A DNA stretch of 64,000 nt from Strix aluco (GCF_031877795.1 NC_133939.1:5251698-5315697); one strand, 5' to 3'; shown: positions 35,701 to 50,700, counted from the stretch's first letter. Notes: generated by a model from the sequence alone, not told the origin. A program made the numbers and translations.

Positions 35701-38700
35701 CCTAGTAATCTGATCAGAGTAGATCTTCAATTAAAAAAATCTGCAGAGAGGCTGGTGAGCAGAAATAACTGTTCAACTCCTCCCTTTTATTTCATTTGAT
35801 GTTACTTTGCTGTCAGGTCCTTTCCCCAGTTAATTTTCTTCGGCTGCATTCCTCTGCAAGTAGCAAGTCCTTTGGCTGTAAAATTAAAATAGAGGAGGAG
35901 AAAGACAGCAATGTCTGAATCATTTTATAAAGTCATCTTGATCTTATCTCCAGCCCTTTCCGCCCAAACCCACCAAACTCTTTTCTGAGCTGTGTGCCTA
36001 TAAATAGAACAGCCGCTCTTGTGCAGAGATGGGCAGCTCTGAACCAGAGGCTTGTTTTCTCTGAGCAGCGCGTGCATGCGAGAGCTCGCTTCTCACTGGC
36101 CTTTCATGTCTGAGTTATGTAGCTGTGAGGTTTTCTATAGATAGAGCCTGGCAAATGACATAAACTGCTACTTAGGGAGGGGCAAGGTGACCTCTGGGAT
36201 TGTTGCCTTTTGGTTAAAAAAAAAAAAAAGAGGGTTCTGTTTAAAAGAGGAATGGAGGAATGCACGTCTTGTGCAGAGGTGAGTGAGCCCTGCCGAGGTG
36301 AGGGGAGCTGCCTGCTGGGCAGCACTCGGGAGCTGAGCGTGGCAGGCGGGAGCTGTGGGAGCTGAGGGAAAGCAGAGGCGTTGTTTTGCTGTGAGTTACT
36401 GTTCTGGTGGGCTGGGCAAGAGTTGGAGCAGCCAGAGTGCGGCTGACCGAGCTTGGGGAGCATGGGGCTCTGGCTGACCCCAGTTGAAGCATATCTGTGA
36501 ATAAGCGCAGCAACAGAGCTCTGAAATCTCCTGCAAGTTGCTATTTTTTGATCAGACTCCTGGCTGACTTGATATCTTTGGGCTTTGCATCCCGGGAGTC
36601 TTCCCCAGGATTTTTAATTCCTCTCTGACTAATTCAGGGCTTTGCAGAGTTCAGTAGCTACTTTCTCTGTCTCGTTTTTTAATTATATGTGTTTTTGTCC
36701 AAGGAATGCAAAAGATCACTCCATGTTTCTGTCTTGATCTGGAAAATCTCTTGCCATTTTCTCATCTTCTTCCCTGTATAAAGCGAACTGCAGAACTGTG
36801 TGATTTCTTTAGCATGGTAATTTAAGCGCCACTGCTTTACATTTCTCTTTGATACTGAGGTGCTGGAGGTTAAAGTAACTCATCCGATAGACATATATAT
36901 ATTCTAGTAGGACTCCGCAGAGTTGGGCAGTGCTGTTTGTTCCACTTGGCAGATGGGAGACGGAGCCTCACAGAGTGAAAATGGCTTTATTGGGATCTCA
37001 TAAAAAGTCCATGGCAGAGTAGGAGCCTGAATGCACCTTTTCCAGTTCCAGATGAGTGCCTTTGGCTCTGGCCTCGCCTTCAGTGTCGTTTCAGCAAGGG
37101 ATGCTGTTGGGTCAGTGTTGGAACTCCATTTTCTCTTCTGCGGAAGCTTCAGATTAAGATCATGGCTCAGTTTCAGATTCTTTGCGTAGCACCAGCTCTA
37201 AGTTAGTTTAACATCTTGTTTCTGGGTATGACCATAGTGTGTTTAACTTCGGGACCCTAAAGCTGCTCCCAGATGCCTTATGGCTTCTTAAAGTGTATTC
37301 CTACTGCTATGTCTCTGCTGTGACTTGTGGAAAACAGGTGCCAAGATGTCTTTCAGTGGCTGCTTCAGAGTTGTGGGGAGCTGATGTGGGAGACGGCCAT
37401 TTTTAGATATGAGCTTAGTCTTCAATCATGCATTTTCATTATCTCTTTTCATTCGGTTGGAAATACTGTGAGTTTGGTGGTTCCTGGTTGAACTAGGCAC
37501 ACTGAAGTTGGCGTTTGCCTGGGCACTGACAGGTATTTCTGCCAGTGTGCAGGTGGCTTTGTGAAACAGTACTGGGAAGCGGTGAGGATTTGGGTTCACC
37601 AGCCTCAGGGTTGGCCAGGTCCCAGGCTCCAAAGTAAATGATGTTTGTTTTGGAAGAGATAGGGGAGCTCTTACCCTTTTTCCCAATGCAATGGAGGAAG
37701 GTATGTAGTGGCTCCTGTGGCCGGCAGCTCTCTTTCAGCTCTGGGGGTATGCGGGAGCCTCCGATTTGTGAGTAGAGGCATCACCATGGTGGTCCAGGCC
37801 CTATGATCTCTCAGGCCAGTTTGAGGATGGCTCAGTCTAGCAAGAGAGAAACATGTATTGTCAGACGGATGTTTCTTCTTATAGTCAGCATTTTTTTCCA
37901 AGTGCTTTTTGAGGAAACTTTTGAGCTTGGCAAGGGCCGGTGCGTGTGGAAAGTATTAAAATCTGCAGCTGTTTCAAAAAGGAAAGACCCACATTAAAAA
38001 TATATATAGCATTTTAAAAGCAAGTTTAGTGCCCTGGAAAGGATTTCTAAAACGAACTGAACCCTGTGGATCAGTAAGGGTATTTATTTTGTGCTCTGTA
38101 GTAGCCTGGCAGTGCACATGTAACACTGTAAATTAATTGATACTCATCGGTGACCTGACTCTGTTACAAACCTGGCTTACACTGAGACCTCTGGTATGTT
38201 AAAGCTGTGTCATTTTCCTGGCATCAAGATACAGAATAACCTGTCTTACAAGATTGCCGGACCATTTGTTTCCTGTGTTTTAACTGTGTGTTTATCGCAT
38301 TGGGCTCTCAGCAAGAAGTGGGTTCCTGGGGGCTGTTTTCTTGGGGAGAGAAATAGATTTCTCATGGTACTGAAGCATGACATAACACCGTTTGCAGTTC
38401 CTAGGCAATACCTTCAATCAGTAATTTGGGGCTGAACCTTCGGCTCTGACTTTTCTGCCTTTGTCTTTCTAAGCAGCAGGTTTGAGATTATTTTCGTGTA
38501 GCTGTTGGTATTCAAAATCTGTCCTCAAAGGAATCAAATGTATTTGACGAAGTAGAATGAAGTGCATGTGGATTAAATACATATCTCTATGTATGCATAG
38601 TATGTGAGTGAGCATATGGGACTGTGTCTGCTGGTATGTCAATCTAGTTATAAAGTAGTTAAAGGAAAAAAAAAAAAGCAGTGTGCGTAGACAGTTTTGG

Positions 38701-41700
38701 CACTCTAGCCCTGGGAAATGGCAGCCAGCCAGAGTACTGAGGCAGGGCCAAGACTATCTGAAGAATACCAAATGCTGAAGTTGGATATAGCTCCTTCTTC
38801 GCTCTAGTTTCACTCTTCACCATGTGGGCCTGCAGCTTGCCAGGTAGATGCTGATAATGTCACAAGGCAGAAGTGGAGACAGGGACAGATAGACTGTGGT
38901 GTGTATGCACTTGTAATCAAATGCCAATTAAATGAAGGGCACAATTACCCACGGCTGAAATCTGACCTCAGTGAGTTTAACTGTTATGCTCCCCCAGTCA
39001 TTGTTAGACTTCAAAATGCTCATTCAGTCAGAAGTTATTTCTCTTTTTTGTTATCGTGATAGCACCGCAGACAAGGATAAAACCGCACCCCCTTGTGATG
39101 GTTTAATCTTGTTAAGTTTGCGTGCTTCTGTTGAATGAATTTGTTGAGCACTTCCAGCAGAGGGCACTAAGATTATTGATCTCAAACTCCAGTCTTTTTT
39201 GGTACGGGTATATTGTGGGAGAGCATAGAAGATGCCTGTAAATAAAATGTATGCTTCATCCCTCTCCCCTCCTTGTTTTTGTAGACTATCATAAAAGAGG
39301 GGATGCTGATGAAACAGACCAGCTCCTTCCAGCGCTGGAAGAGACGATATTTTAAGCTGCGAGGACGAACGCTCTACTATGCAAAAACTGCTAAGGTAAG
39401 GTCTTGACAATACAGAGGAGTCCAAGGGAAGAAAGTCAGTGGCGGAGCTTTGGAGGCAGATGGGCGTCTGTGAGAAGGCAGCCCTCAGTAGAGAAAAGAA
39501 CATGTGCTCTGTAAGCACCCGTCTTCAGATTTTGTAGCTACTAGAAGATCCCAGTGTGTTGCCTCACACTTGGAAATTCTTGCTTTTAAGTAAAGCATGA
39601 TGTGGACCTGTGATTTTTTTCCCCTTTGGAGCATTTTAGTAGGGAATGGGCTCTGAATCAATAGAAGCTGAAAAAAAGGGAGAAAATATGAATGAAAACA
39701 GGAAATGGAGGAGACAAGCAAGTCTTGAATTTATCAAACCAGAGCTGCCATGCATTTGGTTTAGTACGTTGATAGTCAACTAGATATAAATCTGTCCCCT
39801 TTCACAAGGACAAAGCCTACAACTATTTTTTTTTAAATAATCCCTTAATAAAAATAAAGTCATCGTGTTCACTGACTGAAGACAGGCAAGTGCGAGCCCC
39901 AGCATATGGAACTAGACTTCCCAGTCCTTCTTGTTGTTGGTGCTGGGTCTTTCTTTCAGATCACAAAAGGCTGTGAGGGAGTGTGCTAGGCAGACATACA
40001 GGCATGTCCCTTTGGGTCTGCTGCTTGTACCTTGGATTCAATAATTCATTGGGGGTTTGAATTTTTTCTTTCCAGTCCATTATTTTTGATGAAGTGGATC
40101 TGACAGATGCCAGTGTGGCAGAATCCAGCACTAAGAATGTCAATAACAGCTTCACGGTAGGATTTTTTGCATTATTTTCCATTCTTCTTGCATCTTTCCC
40201 CCACATCCCTTCTGTTTTGCAGAGTTTAAAAACATCTGAACAATCTTCACAGCCTCTGTCACTAAAACAAAAATATTAAGAAAAGTAAACTTATTTTCCT
40301 TACAACATCATAACTGATCTCCATGCACATGGGAAATACCTTGGTTTATTATGTATAGTGCTAAAACTTTGCATTCAGGGATTTTCTTACCTATAAGCTA
40401 GAAGGGTTTGATAGAATCCATTTACACAGTGGGACAGAAAAATTTGCTCTGCTAAGGGAGTTAGGGGTGATGTTGATGTTTATGCTGGAGATCTTGCTAA
40501 AGGAATTTAGTTTTCCCTTCAGGCCTTAAAATATGTAAACTTCTTTCTCTGACTTTATTTGTATGTGGCTGTATGTGTGTTTATATATGCACGCTATATA
40601 TAGTGGCAAAGTAAAAGAAGGAACAAAAAGATGTCACACAGGAATAACTGTGGAATTGGTTTAGGATACTTGTTAGCTGTGGAATATGTGCTAAATATTT
40701 GCATTCTGGAAATGCGGTGGTGTCACTGCTTCATGTTCTGCAGGCTTAGTAACTAGGAGAAAAAATTATTACATTTCTGAGGTGCAGGTGATCCGCAACA
40801 TCCGTTTTGGGGGAAACACCTGGTGTACAGAAAAAAACCATTAACAGCAGCCATGGAGGGTGAGTGTCGAGCAGCAGTGTGAGCTTTGGAGTTGGCTAAC
40901 AGCAGTAACCTCCATGCAGCCTCCAAAGGGCTCAAAAGGCAGAAGAGAGGAGGGTGTGGAGAAAGGGGGCAGGGTGAAGGGGGGAGCAGCCCAGGTGGAG
41001 GGAGAAAGCTGATTCAGTAGGATTCCGGTGACCTACAGGTGGTGACCAAGACTGAGCATTGTGCTTCACACTGCAGCAGTAGTGACCCACTGCTTTAAAT
41101 ATCTCTAACAAAGGATGTTTCTGTTATGTAGCTGTAGCTTTTTGCTTTGCGGTACCTGTGCCAAGCAGCTATGGCGCCCACCCTACGTCCAGATGAAACC
41201 CCAACACTTTTGCAAAGTTTGAAAACGCTTTCTGCATCCATAACTGGACAAGTAAGGAGGCACATCTGGGTCTGATAGTAAATATCAATGGCAGGTGTCA
41301 GTGTGTGTGTACAGAGAGAGGGATTCTGCAGTGATTTCACATTTTCAAGAATGTGAATTTCAGGGTACATTTTCAAGAATGTGAAGGTATTTACCTGTTA
41401 ATAAAGTATTTTTTGGGGGAGAAGTCTTGCTTCAGTTTTCCCATATGTAAATAAAGACTGATTTTTCAGGTAAGCAAATGTACTGTTACTGTTTTGCTTA
41501 TTATTATAGTTGGGAGAGATCTAATCTCTGTCAGGGACACTGTGTGTAGGGACAGGAGGAAATAGTGTGTTTGCTTTCTCAGATTGCCCCATCTGAGTCC
41601 AACAGTGAAGAGTTACTTCCATGACTATGGTATCAGGCTCTGCCAGTCCCTGCCTTCCCTAGGGGGTAAAAAATATAGGATTACTTTGGCACTCAAGTAG

Positions 41701-44700
41701 CAGATAGAGTTTGCACTGTCTCCAGCTGATGAGTATATCATGGGGCTCAGGTAAACTTCAAGAAGAACATTCTCCTCTTAATGTCTATCTGCTCTTTCTA
41801 TCATGGCTAACAGAGGGGTTTGACTGTGGTTTACCATGAGCTATAAAAATACTTAGAAAATCAGAAGGTTGCCTAGTCTTGCTGCTGTTTGGTCTGCCAC
41901 ATCACTGCTGTCAGTGCTTTGGATTCCTTGCAGTCTTGCAGTTTTCTCTTGGTTTTCTTTGAGAGCTCTCTGTTTCCCCCCTGCATCTCCCCAGCTCGGT
42001 TCCTTTCTAAAATTCAGAGTTGATGCATTGTTTTTTTCCTGTTTCAAATCAGTGGGACTCACTGTTGAGGTTTTATCCTAAACCAAAAACATCCAACATT
42101 TGCTGTTCTACAGCAGAGACAGTTATTCTGGATGTTAGATGTTCTGCTTTTCTTTTTGCTTCTGTATTTTCTTTAGTGGAGACTGATAGTTTTGGATTTA
42201 TGAAAGAGTGGTTTCTTTCTGAGGAAACTCATCCTCTGTCCAGGCATCTCTGCTGCTTAATGTATAGATTATGCAGGTCTGGTTGGGTGAATGACACTCC
42301 TAAGGTACTAATAAAGGAGACAGGAAGCAAAAACTCTAGATAAACCACTAGGGGGGAGAAATGCGGATCCAAAGCAAAGGGGTAATAGGGAGTGAGCAGT
42401 CAGAGGAGAAAGTGGTGAGAGGACAATGAGGACCATGGGGAGGCAGCACCATGAGAGAAGAAAACCAGAGTACGGAGCCAACAAAGGTTACGTTACATAA
42501 ATAGAGGAATAAGGTTAAAAAATACAGCTGCCAGTAAACTTTTTACATAGGACATAAGTCTGACAGCTAATTTGTTTGCTGTCAGCAGGCAGGAGAACGA
42601 GAAAAGTGAGTATTAAGATGCAGACCTCTTCCTCTAAAAAGAAGAGTGTGTAATACAAGTTCCACTGTTGTTTACTTAGTTGATCTTGTATAGATTTCTT
42701 CAGTAAATGTATCCTGCTTGCAGTGGGGACAGTTTTTAGCACTGCTATCCAGAGTTAAAGGATATGTGACTATAGAATGGTCTGGAAGCATGTGACTAGG
42801 GGCATCTTTTTGCTTAAGATGTTGTACCACTCCGTCCCCTGAGAGGTGTAAGAAAAAGCATTTTGTTTAGCTATTGTTCCTTTAGGTCAGGCAGTGTGGT
42901 TGCAGAGTTATTTAGCAGGAGGCCTCTGGGAACAAATCATATAGCAGCCCCATGCCAGGCCTTTCTTCTCTCAGGAGGCCTGTAGATGTAATATTTGCTG
43001 GTTCTGTCACATCTCTGCTATTTCTATCCTTTTAAGGCATCTGTCTGCAAGATAAATTCTTTTGGGATGTCTGGGCTGTAAGTGACTCTCTTTCCATGTG
43101 TGGTCCCTTTGTACCTGGGGTATAGATCTCTCACCAGTGGATTTTCCTAGGGCTGCTGTCTTTCACAAGGCCTTAGAGAGGATCTGCTGTGGTACAAACT
43201 CAGTGATAACCATGTTGTCCTGGTACTTCAGAGCCATTTATTTCAAAGAGAGTGGTCAACTTTTAGCCTGGATTCTTGTCATCAGTGTGTGCCTACCTTT
43301 GTATTCCTTATGAAACAGAGATCAGCAGCATTGGATGGGTGAGGTCAAAGCCTGACCTTGACTTCTGAGCAGAGCTTTCCCAGCCATACCCTCAAAAACT
43401 CTTGTCATCTCTGAAAAGTAGATGATTTGGGATCACACTGGGCACGTTGGGTCTTCTTGGTGAGACTTCAGCTGTTCCATGAACAGTTTTTTCTTGGACA
43501 GTGCAATTTTGCATTAATGCATTAGCCTGCAGTTGTTTTAGGAACATTAAAACAAAATAAGGATTTCTGTACTTCGAAGCCGGAATAATTTTTTCTCTAG
43601 ATCATGCCAGGAAGCCTGGGTTTTGGAGATACTTCTCTCAAAATGACTGCTTTACCTGTGAGGTGGACCTGAACCATTCAGCATGCCCATACTCCTCTAT
43701 AAAGCCCGTAAGGTTTCGGGAGGCACCAGTCGCTCTATTGTCTATTGCTCAGGCCAACACTTTGCCAGCTATCTCCTCAAGAGCCTTTGAAAGGACTTTG
43801 GGTCATCTCCTTAGGCCCATTTTTGTAAATGTTTGTGTGGTGAACAAATTCTTACTCCTCAGACTGGCGTGTTGACCGAAGAGCTGCTCTTTTCTAGACA
43901 GCGCCAACTGAATTATGCTTGCTGCCTTCAATGCAATTGGCACAGCTGATGGAGTGAGTCCTTTTCAGTTCATTGACCCCTTCCTGCCTTGTGCAGGATT
44001 TGTATAAAGCTAAAGAGGAAAAAAAATCTAAAATATGTGTTCTTTAATACTAATAAAAAACACCTGTCATCAACAGGAGAGGGCCTAAGAAGAACATCAG
44101 ATCTTTCCAGGTGCATATTTTGTGTTTCAGTATGATGCTCACACCGTGCTTTTGCAAATGTTTTTCAGTTATTGCTAGCAAATGGTGGTGTGGACTTTCA
44201 CCCTCATTCACATAACATGAATTACAACATTCCCTTCCCATCCCATCTTATATAGAGCTTTGAGATCCCATAGGAGAAAGCTCCTCACTGTGGAGAGAGA
44301 TGCGTGTAGTTTGATTTCTTCTTTCCACTTTAGTGGAAGTGAAGCTCGGTCAGAGCACACTTGTTGAGTGCAGGAGCCATGCTGTTGACCCCTCCTCCGT
44401 AGTTAAAGACTCTTCACTGGAAGAGGTGGAGCTTGAACTCCTGAGCTCCTGTAAAACCCTTTTCTGTTGGGAAGTACCTCTCAGCTCAGCCGCAGACAGG
44501 AAACAGCATATTATTACAGTCAGCGCCTGCCTCTCCACTTCACTGCCGTCAGAAGGAAACTTATCCCAGCTCCTCCTTAAGCAGACAGCTAATCAGCTTG
44601 TGGCAAGTGGAACATAGCTCAGAAAGACTGACCGCAGAGGAGACTAATCCCATTAATCGCACATCAAGCAATCTGTTTAGGTTTTTTTCTGAGGGAGTAG

Positions 44701-47700
44701 GCTGCTCTGGACACTAGTTTAGAGGAAGATTGAACGTGAAAGGTAAGAGCAGGAGTCTAAGTTTTTTGGACTGAGCATTGAGAAACATGGCACCTGTGCC
44801 AGCATAACAGATCATCAGGAGCTCAGGCTCTTTGGAATAAGTTTGCTACAAACTCTTACTGTCCAGGTGTTCTCTCCTGTGTGGATTTGTGTAGATAAGT
44901 TCTCCAGAATTGGGGTAAAGGGAAGTGTGCCTGCGGTGCTGTTGGAAATGCTGCACCCATCAGTTAAGAAATACTGTTTATTAAGTGATGATTCACTGTG
45001 ACCAGTGTCACAGGAGAGAGGAAGTACTGAGATTAGAGTAATACCTCTCTTTCAGAGCACTTGCATGACTGGAGGCGACAGTGGTTGTGGTAGGTTGAGG
45101 AACAGGGAATTGCTGGTGTTCCTGATTGAGAGCATGCTGTCATCTCTAAGAAGGAGTATGGATGTCATTCTCCAGCTGTACAGAAGCCTGAGGTGTGCTA
45201 CAGTTTTTTGTTATTACAACCTTGTTACTTAGTACTGACTTTATTCAGCAGCAAAGATGCCAGCTTCTGTCTTGTGAAGTTTATGTGACTGATCTTCAGG
45301 CTGTATATCTTTTGCTGTATTGTCCCAGGGCTTTGTGATGCTGTGGAGAAATAGCATGAATCTTCATTTTGAGGTAATTAACCTTTCCTAAAAACACAGG
45401 GCAAAGTGCTTGAACTTTAACAAAAGATGAGTGCTGAGGGTGCTTCCTGATGGGGAGAGTATGTTGTTGATGTCTGCAAATGCATTTCACAATGAAGTGA
45501 AAGTGCCTTTGCCTCTTCTGTGATTTTGTGTCAGATTATTTGTATTAGTGCTTTTAAGTGAAAATTTATCCTTTTTAGCAGAGAAGGCAGTGAAGTCTTC
45601 TCTGAAGAGTTTGGTTTTGAATGAGTGAATAGAGCTGCTGAAGCTACATGTCAGGCAGAAAGTCTGCTGCTCGCGTCTAGCACAGGAACTGTTGTTGTAA
45701 GGCACTGTTGAAACGAGAGGAACCCAGATCAGAGGTTATTTGTGCTGATTTGAAATACAAGCTTCGAGAAAGAGCATGTGACTTATTTTTATGAGGAGAA
45801 AGAATATAAGAACTTTTGTTACAAGCTGTTTGCAGAAAGTCAGACTTGGACTTCGAGCTTGGGCTGATAGGGATTAGGGAAATCTGTGTGGTTTGATACT
45901 TGCACATATTCCCCAAACTGCTCTTTGGAAAAGATGGGTTTGAGCGTATGCTGCAGGGAGTCACTGGGCTTCCTAGCAAGGGAGGGGATCTTCCTTCCCT
46001 GCTTCCTCAGCACGGGGGTGAGGGACCCAGAGGGAAGGCATCAGTTCTCAGAAGTGGGCAAAAAGACTAATTTGGGGACATAGTTACACAGGGGAGTCGC
46101 CAAGTGTCCTGGTTCCTCACCTTGCTCCTTTGTACACAGTGTGGCTTGCCTTGTTGAGGTTTGGAGAAGGGAAAGATCAGAAGAAAGGAGCTTGTGAAAG
46201 TTATGGTTCTTCCCTCCTCCTTTTTAAACTCTCTTCTCTAAATTGGACAAAATTAGAGTGCACATTGGAAAGTCAGGCTTTGCTGGGGGTTGTCACTTCC
46301 ACACCCATGTGTGTACACATTGAGGAATGGTACACTCTCTGCTAGTGCTTTTACTCTGTTTATATTGGCAGCTGTCAGAATTTCCTTTATAAGCAAGTGA
46401 AAATATGAGTAGAGTTATGAATTGCCATGTCCAGAATTGCTCTGCTGTTTTTCCCCCCTCCTTTCATTAAGTGCAGTTAGGTCCCCATTTCCTGTCAGAA
46501 CCGCTGCAGTTTCAAAATACGTTGCTATTTTAGTAGTTTGTAATCCAGACCTCAGCGCAGTTTTTTCTGCTTGAGAAAAGGCCCATTGGTAAACAGAGCA
46601 TTCTGAGTCACTGTTAGTCAGTGAAAATAGTAATTTAAAATCCTTTCGTGTCAAGGATTTTTAGGACTCTTAATCCAACCTCCTGCAGGAGCTGGTCATT
46701 AGTCTGCTTGCAAAAAGAAGGAAAAATCAGGAGAAAAACTATCGAAGAGAGGCTACATGGGAGAAGGGTTAGGGAGTGTGGCAAAGTTGCTGTGGGTGGA
46801 GAGATCCGGCGATTGCTTCTGTACATTACAGAATGACCCCAAAATATGCTAGGAGTTTTTGAGAAAGATGAAGCTACTGTAAGAGAAAGGTCAGGCTCAG
46901 CTTTATGTATTTTACTGTGAGACAGGATAGACAGAGAGCTGGGAATTGAAGGCGACCGTTTGTGAAGAGCTTTTGTTTCCCTAGAGGGAGGTTTACTGCT
47001 TTGAAATTAGTGTCTGTTATTGCCCTTGTGCCTGAACACTAGGAGCTTTTGTTTGATAATCTCTTTGCTCTTTGTAACCTTCCTGCTGTGTTGGTGTTTT
47101 ATCTACCTTCCTGAGCAAAACTGCGGATTCCAGTCTTCTCCTCCTTCCAGGTGAGGACACAAAGGCAGAACAACCTCTGGTAAACAGGAGATCATTTGAG
47201 AACATGTTTAGTTTTACATGGAAGTTGCTCTAAAAGGAGAAGACTTCTTTTTATGCACATCTTTACTGTGGTCATTTAGCAAGCCTCTGGCAGGAAGAGG
47301 CTTGCTAATATTATTTGCAGAAACGAGAGCGCCCTGCCTGTGGTGCTTGTGATGGTTTCACTGTGGTGGTGTGTGAAACGGGACTTGTCTTTGCCTGCTG
47401 ACCCAGTGTAGAAAGTTACTGGGTTCATCAGGCTGTTGAAAGCTGTTCATTTCCTTTCGTGCTAGCTACCAGCCTCTTTTCAACACAGCTGAGGTTAGGG
47501 GGCTGTGAGGAGCTGTTACTAACAATAAGCTGTCAGTAACAGGTCATTTTCCTACCGTGGACAAGGTCTTTTATTGCTCAATCCTGTGATTTATTAGCTG
47601 CTAGCCTTGATGTGTATGAGCCCACTGAGACAGCAGCTCTACCACTGGGGTACATTGACCTGCCCCTCTGTTCTTCATGGTTTTGCTTCTGTGTGAGTGA

Positions 47701-50700
47701 GTAGGAAGGTTTCTCTGAAATATCCTTTACCTTCCCAAATGTGCTGCTCTTTCTGAACAGGGTAGTTCTGTTTGGGAACTCTTGTCCTGGCAGGACATCT
47801 CTTTGGAAAAGAGATGAAGAAGGGATGCACGTATACATCTGCTGCAGGAGGGTGGGTGGATAACGGAGGTGTGCTAAGATGCTCTGGCACTTGGCACGGC
47901 GGCCCAGTTGTTTCCCATTTGGTGCCGCTCCATCCATGTAGATCTCTAGTGATTAATATGTGCAAATTACCAGGACTGTCTGCGTTTCCTACCTGCTAAC
48001 AGTGGCAAAGACCTTCTTGCATACTCTAGGTTTTGACATCTGTTAAGTGGTCGCAAAAGTCCTAAAATCCTCTCCTTGTCTGTGCTTCTCTTACCAATTG
48101 CCAAGAGCAGGAATGTGCCTTGTTTAGCAACAGAGTTTCCAGAAGCATGTAGGAATGTGACCCTGGTATGAGAGATGATAATTTTCCCAGGGAATGCTCA
48201 GTCTGGTCTGCTTTCCCGCTGCAGCATCCAGGAAGATAGGGACTGAGAGAAAGCACAGATGGAGGGTCAGCATGAGTTGAACTTGATCTGTGGGCACAGC
48301 GTAGCGACAGTAAGTGCCAGTGACGTGCTTAGAGAAGATGCGCTTGTAATGTGCAACCCCCTGGCAGATGAGGTACATATTGTAAGATGAATGAACCTAA
48401 TAATGTAAAAATGGTCCTAAAGAGACCACACCACATGCTGTACCTATTTTCCTATGGAAATGAGCCGTCCCGGATTTTACAGATTGAAAATTAAGGTAGA
48501 AGTGCTGTGAGGAAGTTGGAGATAAAATACCTAGTGTAGTGCAAACAGAGATTTGAGCACTTAGGGCTTTGAGGAAAATCTTGTTACTGCTATTAAAAAA
48601 AAAAAAAAAAAGAAAAGGCAGAATTTGGCACAACTATAAGAACATTAACAACTTGTTTTATTTGGTGGAAGTGAGAGTTTCCATAGGTGGAAGATGGTCA
48701 TTTTAGCAGAAAATAAAGATCTTGCACTATAATAATGAATATAAAATGAATATGTATTTCTCCACTGTCAAATGAAAAGCTTCTTTTTTCTTTCCCCTTC
48801 AGGGTAGCACCCAGGTTTTGAGGAAAGAGAACTGGTGCAATTCTAGAGAGCTCTAGCTGACCTCTGCAGTGAGTTAATGGGAGTGAATTTGTTGTCAAAC
48901 CTGGTGAAAGCTGAATTGCACTTCAGAAAAGGGATGTTGTCTATCAAGGCAAGTCTCGGTCCTCCATGAGTCTAAGCATTGATACTCGTATTACTTCTGT
49001 CTTCCAAATTATAGAGACCTACTAAAATCATGCCAGCTTGCTGTCTAAGGCTTTGCTAGCCTGATGTTCAGCTCCAGATTGTTTCAGAAGCTGCGATTGG
49101 TGAGACAGGCTTTTAAGTTTTTAAGTGTAAAAGATTGGTTTGAGTCTGAAACTCATACTTCCATTTTCCTTTCTTCGCCCTTTTCCACAGTCTTTTTTTT
49201 AACCTTGTGTATTTGCTGAGGGAGTAGCACTTGCTTAATCCACACTTAGTCCATTCTGCCCTCTGTGAGTTCAGCAATAATGTTTGAAACATACAGTGAC
49301 TTTGGCTGGTTTGTGAATCTTGCTGATGAACACAGGCAAGGTGCCTTAACATACACCAGCATTCATTTCACTACCACTGTTGCTGGAACAGGAGCTGAAG
49401 TGGATCAAATGGCTGGGTCCTTGTTACAATCTCACCCAATTTTCCTTCCTGAGTTTTTTGGTTCATGGGATACAAGAGCTTACGCCACTGTACAAAAGCA
49501 GATGTAGCAATTAGCTACAGGTGGTGGATGTTTTCCGTGCCTTTGCCATACGTGATCAAGCTGAAGTTTTTGCCTGCACCAGCACTATTCTCACAGCTAT
49601 TTTATTTTTTTCTAGTTGCAGTTCCTATGTCTTTTGAGCTCCAGAAATTCCTGTTGTCCCTGTACTCAAGTCATCAACTGTTTGGAATAATCCAGGATCT
49701 CTTTGGGGGATTTATGGCTTAGCACCTTTGAATATAAGACTATATTTGAACAGGATGTGAGTGAAAGGAAGCAGTCAGAATGAGCAGGTGTTCTCATACA
49801 CCCGCTTTTGGCCACTCTGAGAAATGTATCACATCAGAAAAACTATATTTAGCAAAGTTGTATGTCTCCCCTGACCCGTCTCCCTCCACAACATTTTTTC
49901 AGCCAGCTCCGTGACTGGGCCAATGTAATCTTAACTTGTTTTGCCATCTTTTGTGGTCACTGAGCTCACCAGATCTACTCTGATAACAAGCAGTCACAAT
50001 GCATGTTTGGCCAGACTGCCACTTTTTTGCCGAGAAGCTTCTGGGCAGCCAAAAAATGCTGAAAGAGGAAGTGAGCAGAGATGATAAAGTTGTCTTTGAT
50101 GGCAGCAAGACCGGAGAATGAAGTTTATGCTCCGGCTGTTGGGTGGAGGAAGGTTGCTCAAGTACAGCAAAGCACCAAAGGGTGAAGTATAGCAGATTTC
50201 TATTTAAAATTTGTTCTAATATAAGGAGTCTTTTTTGGACTGCCTTTCTAATCCAATTATTCACAGCTGTTCATTGGGGAAGGACATCCAGGGACATCCA
50301 GTCCATTTTTAGAATGTGAAATGAGAAATTTTCTTTGGTTGGCTCTGTTGTTTGCCAGCTGGCCTGATTTGAAATGTCAGTAAACTGGTGTTAGTTTTGG
50401 ACAGGGGGGGTGGGGGTTAACAGCTGGTAAGAGGGCATGTGCTGTATGAGAAAGAGAGACAGGAGATAAAGCTAAATTTTGGAGAAGTGTCACGGGACCA
50501 TCAATTGTCCCACTTTGTCCTCAGCACAAGACAGCCAATGAGGCATGGCTTTTTTCAGATTTAGATTTTTTTTTTTTTTAGCTTTAGAGTGAGCAAACTT
50601 GAAAATTGAGAGTTTCACTAATGGGCTTGAGGTGGCTCATCTGCATAGAGGGCATATAACTGTCTGCAAAGGAGTGACCTGGTGGGTAGTTGATTGTCAC

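Larger units (their letters stand above)
23678..39284 (+). other. DGKD intron 1 (15.6 kb)
   Basis: The first 600 bases continue the CpG island and hold the minisatellite listed separately. From about 24300 to 35990 I recognise no gene; there are only short unrelated frames, poly-A/T tracts such as 29414-29434, and an old amniote repeat fragment near 31479-31531 and another near 35012-35082. About 35998-36284 is a candidate alternative promoter and first exon. From 36285 to 39284 nothing is recognised. Confidence 0.75.

Noticed and set aside
39051..39518. Minus-strand 155-codon open frame
   Set aside because: It is antisense to DGKD exon 2 and shows no homology or promoter.
44333..44617. 94-codon open frame in DGKD intron 3
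   Set aside because: No domain, no splice context and no resemblance to a known family; length is within chance expectation.
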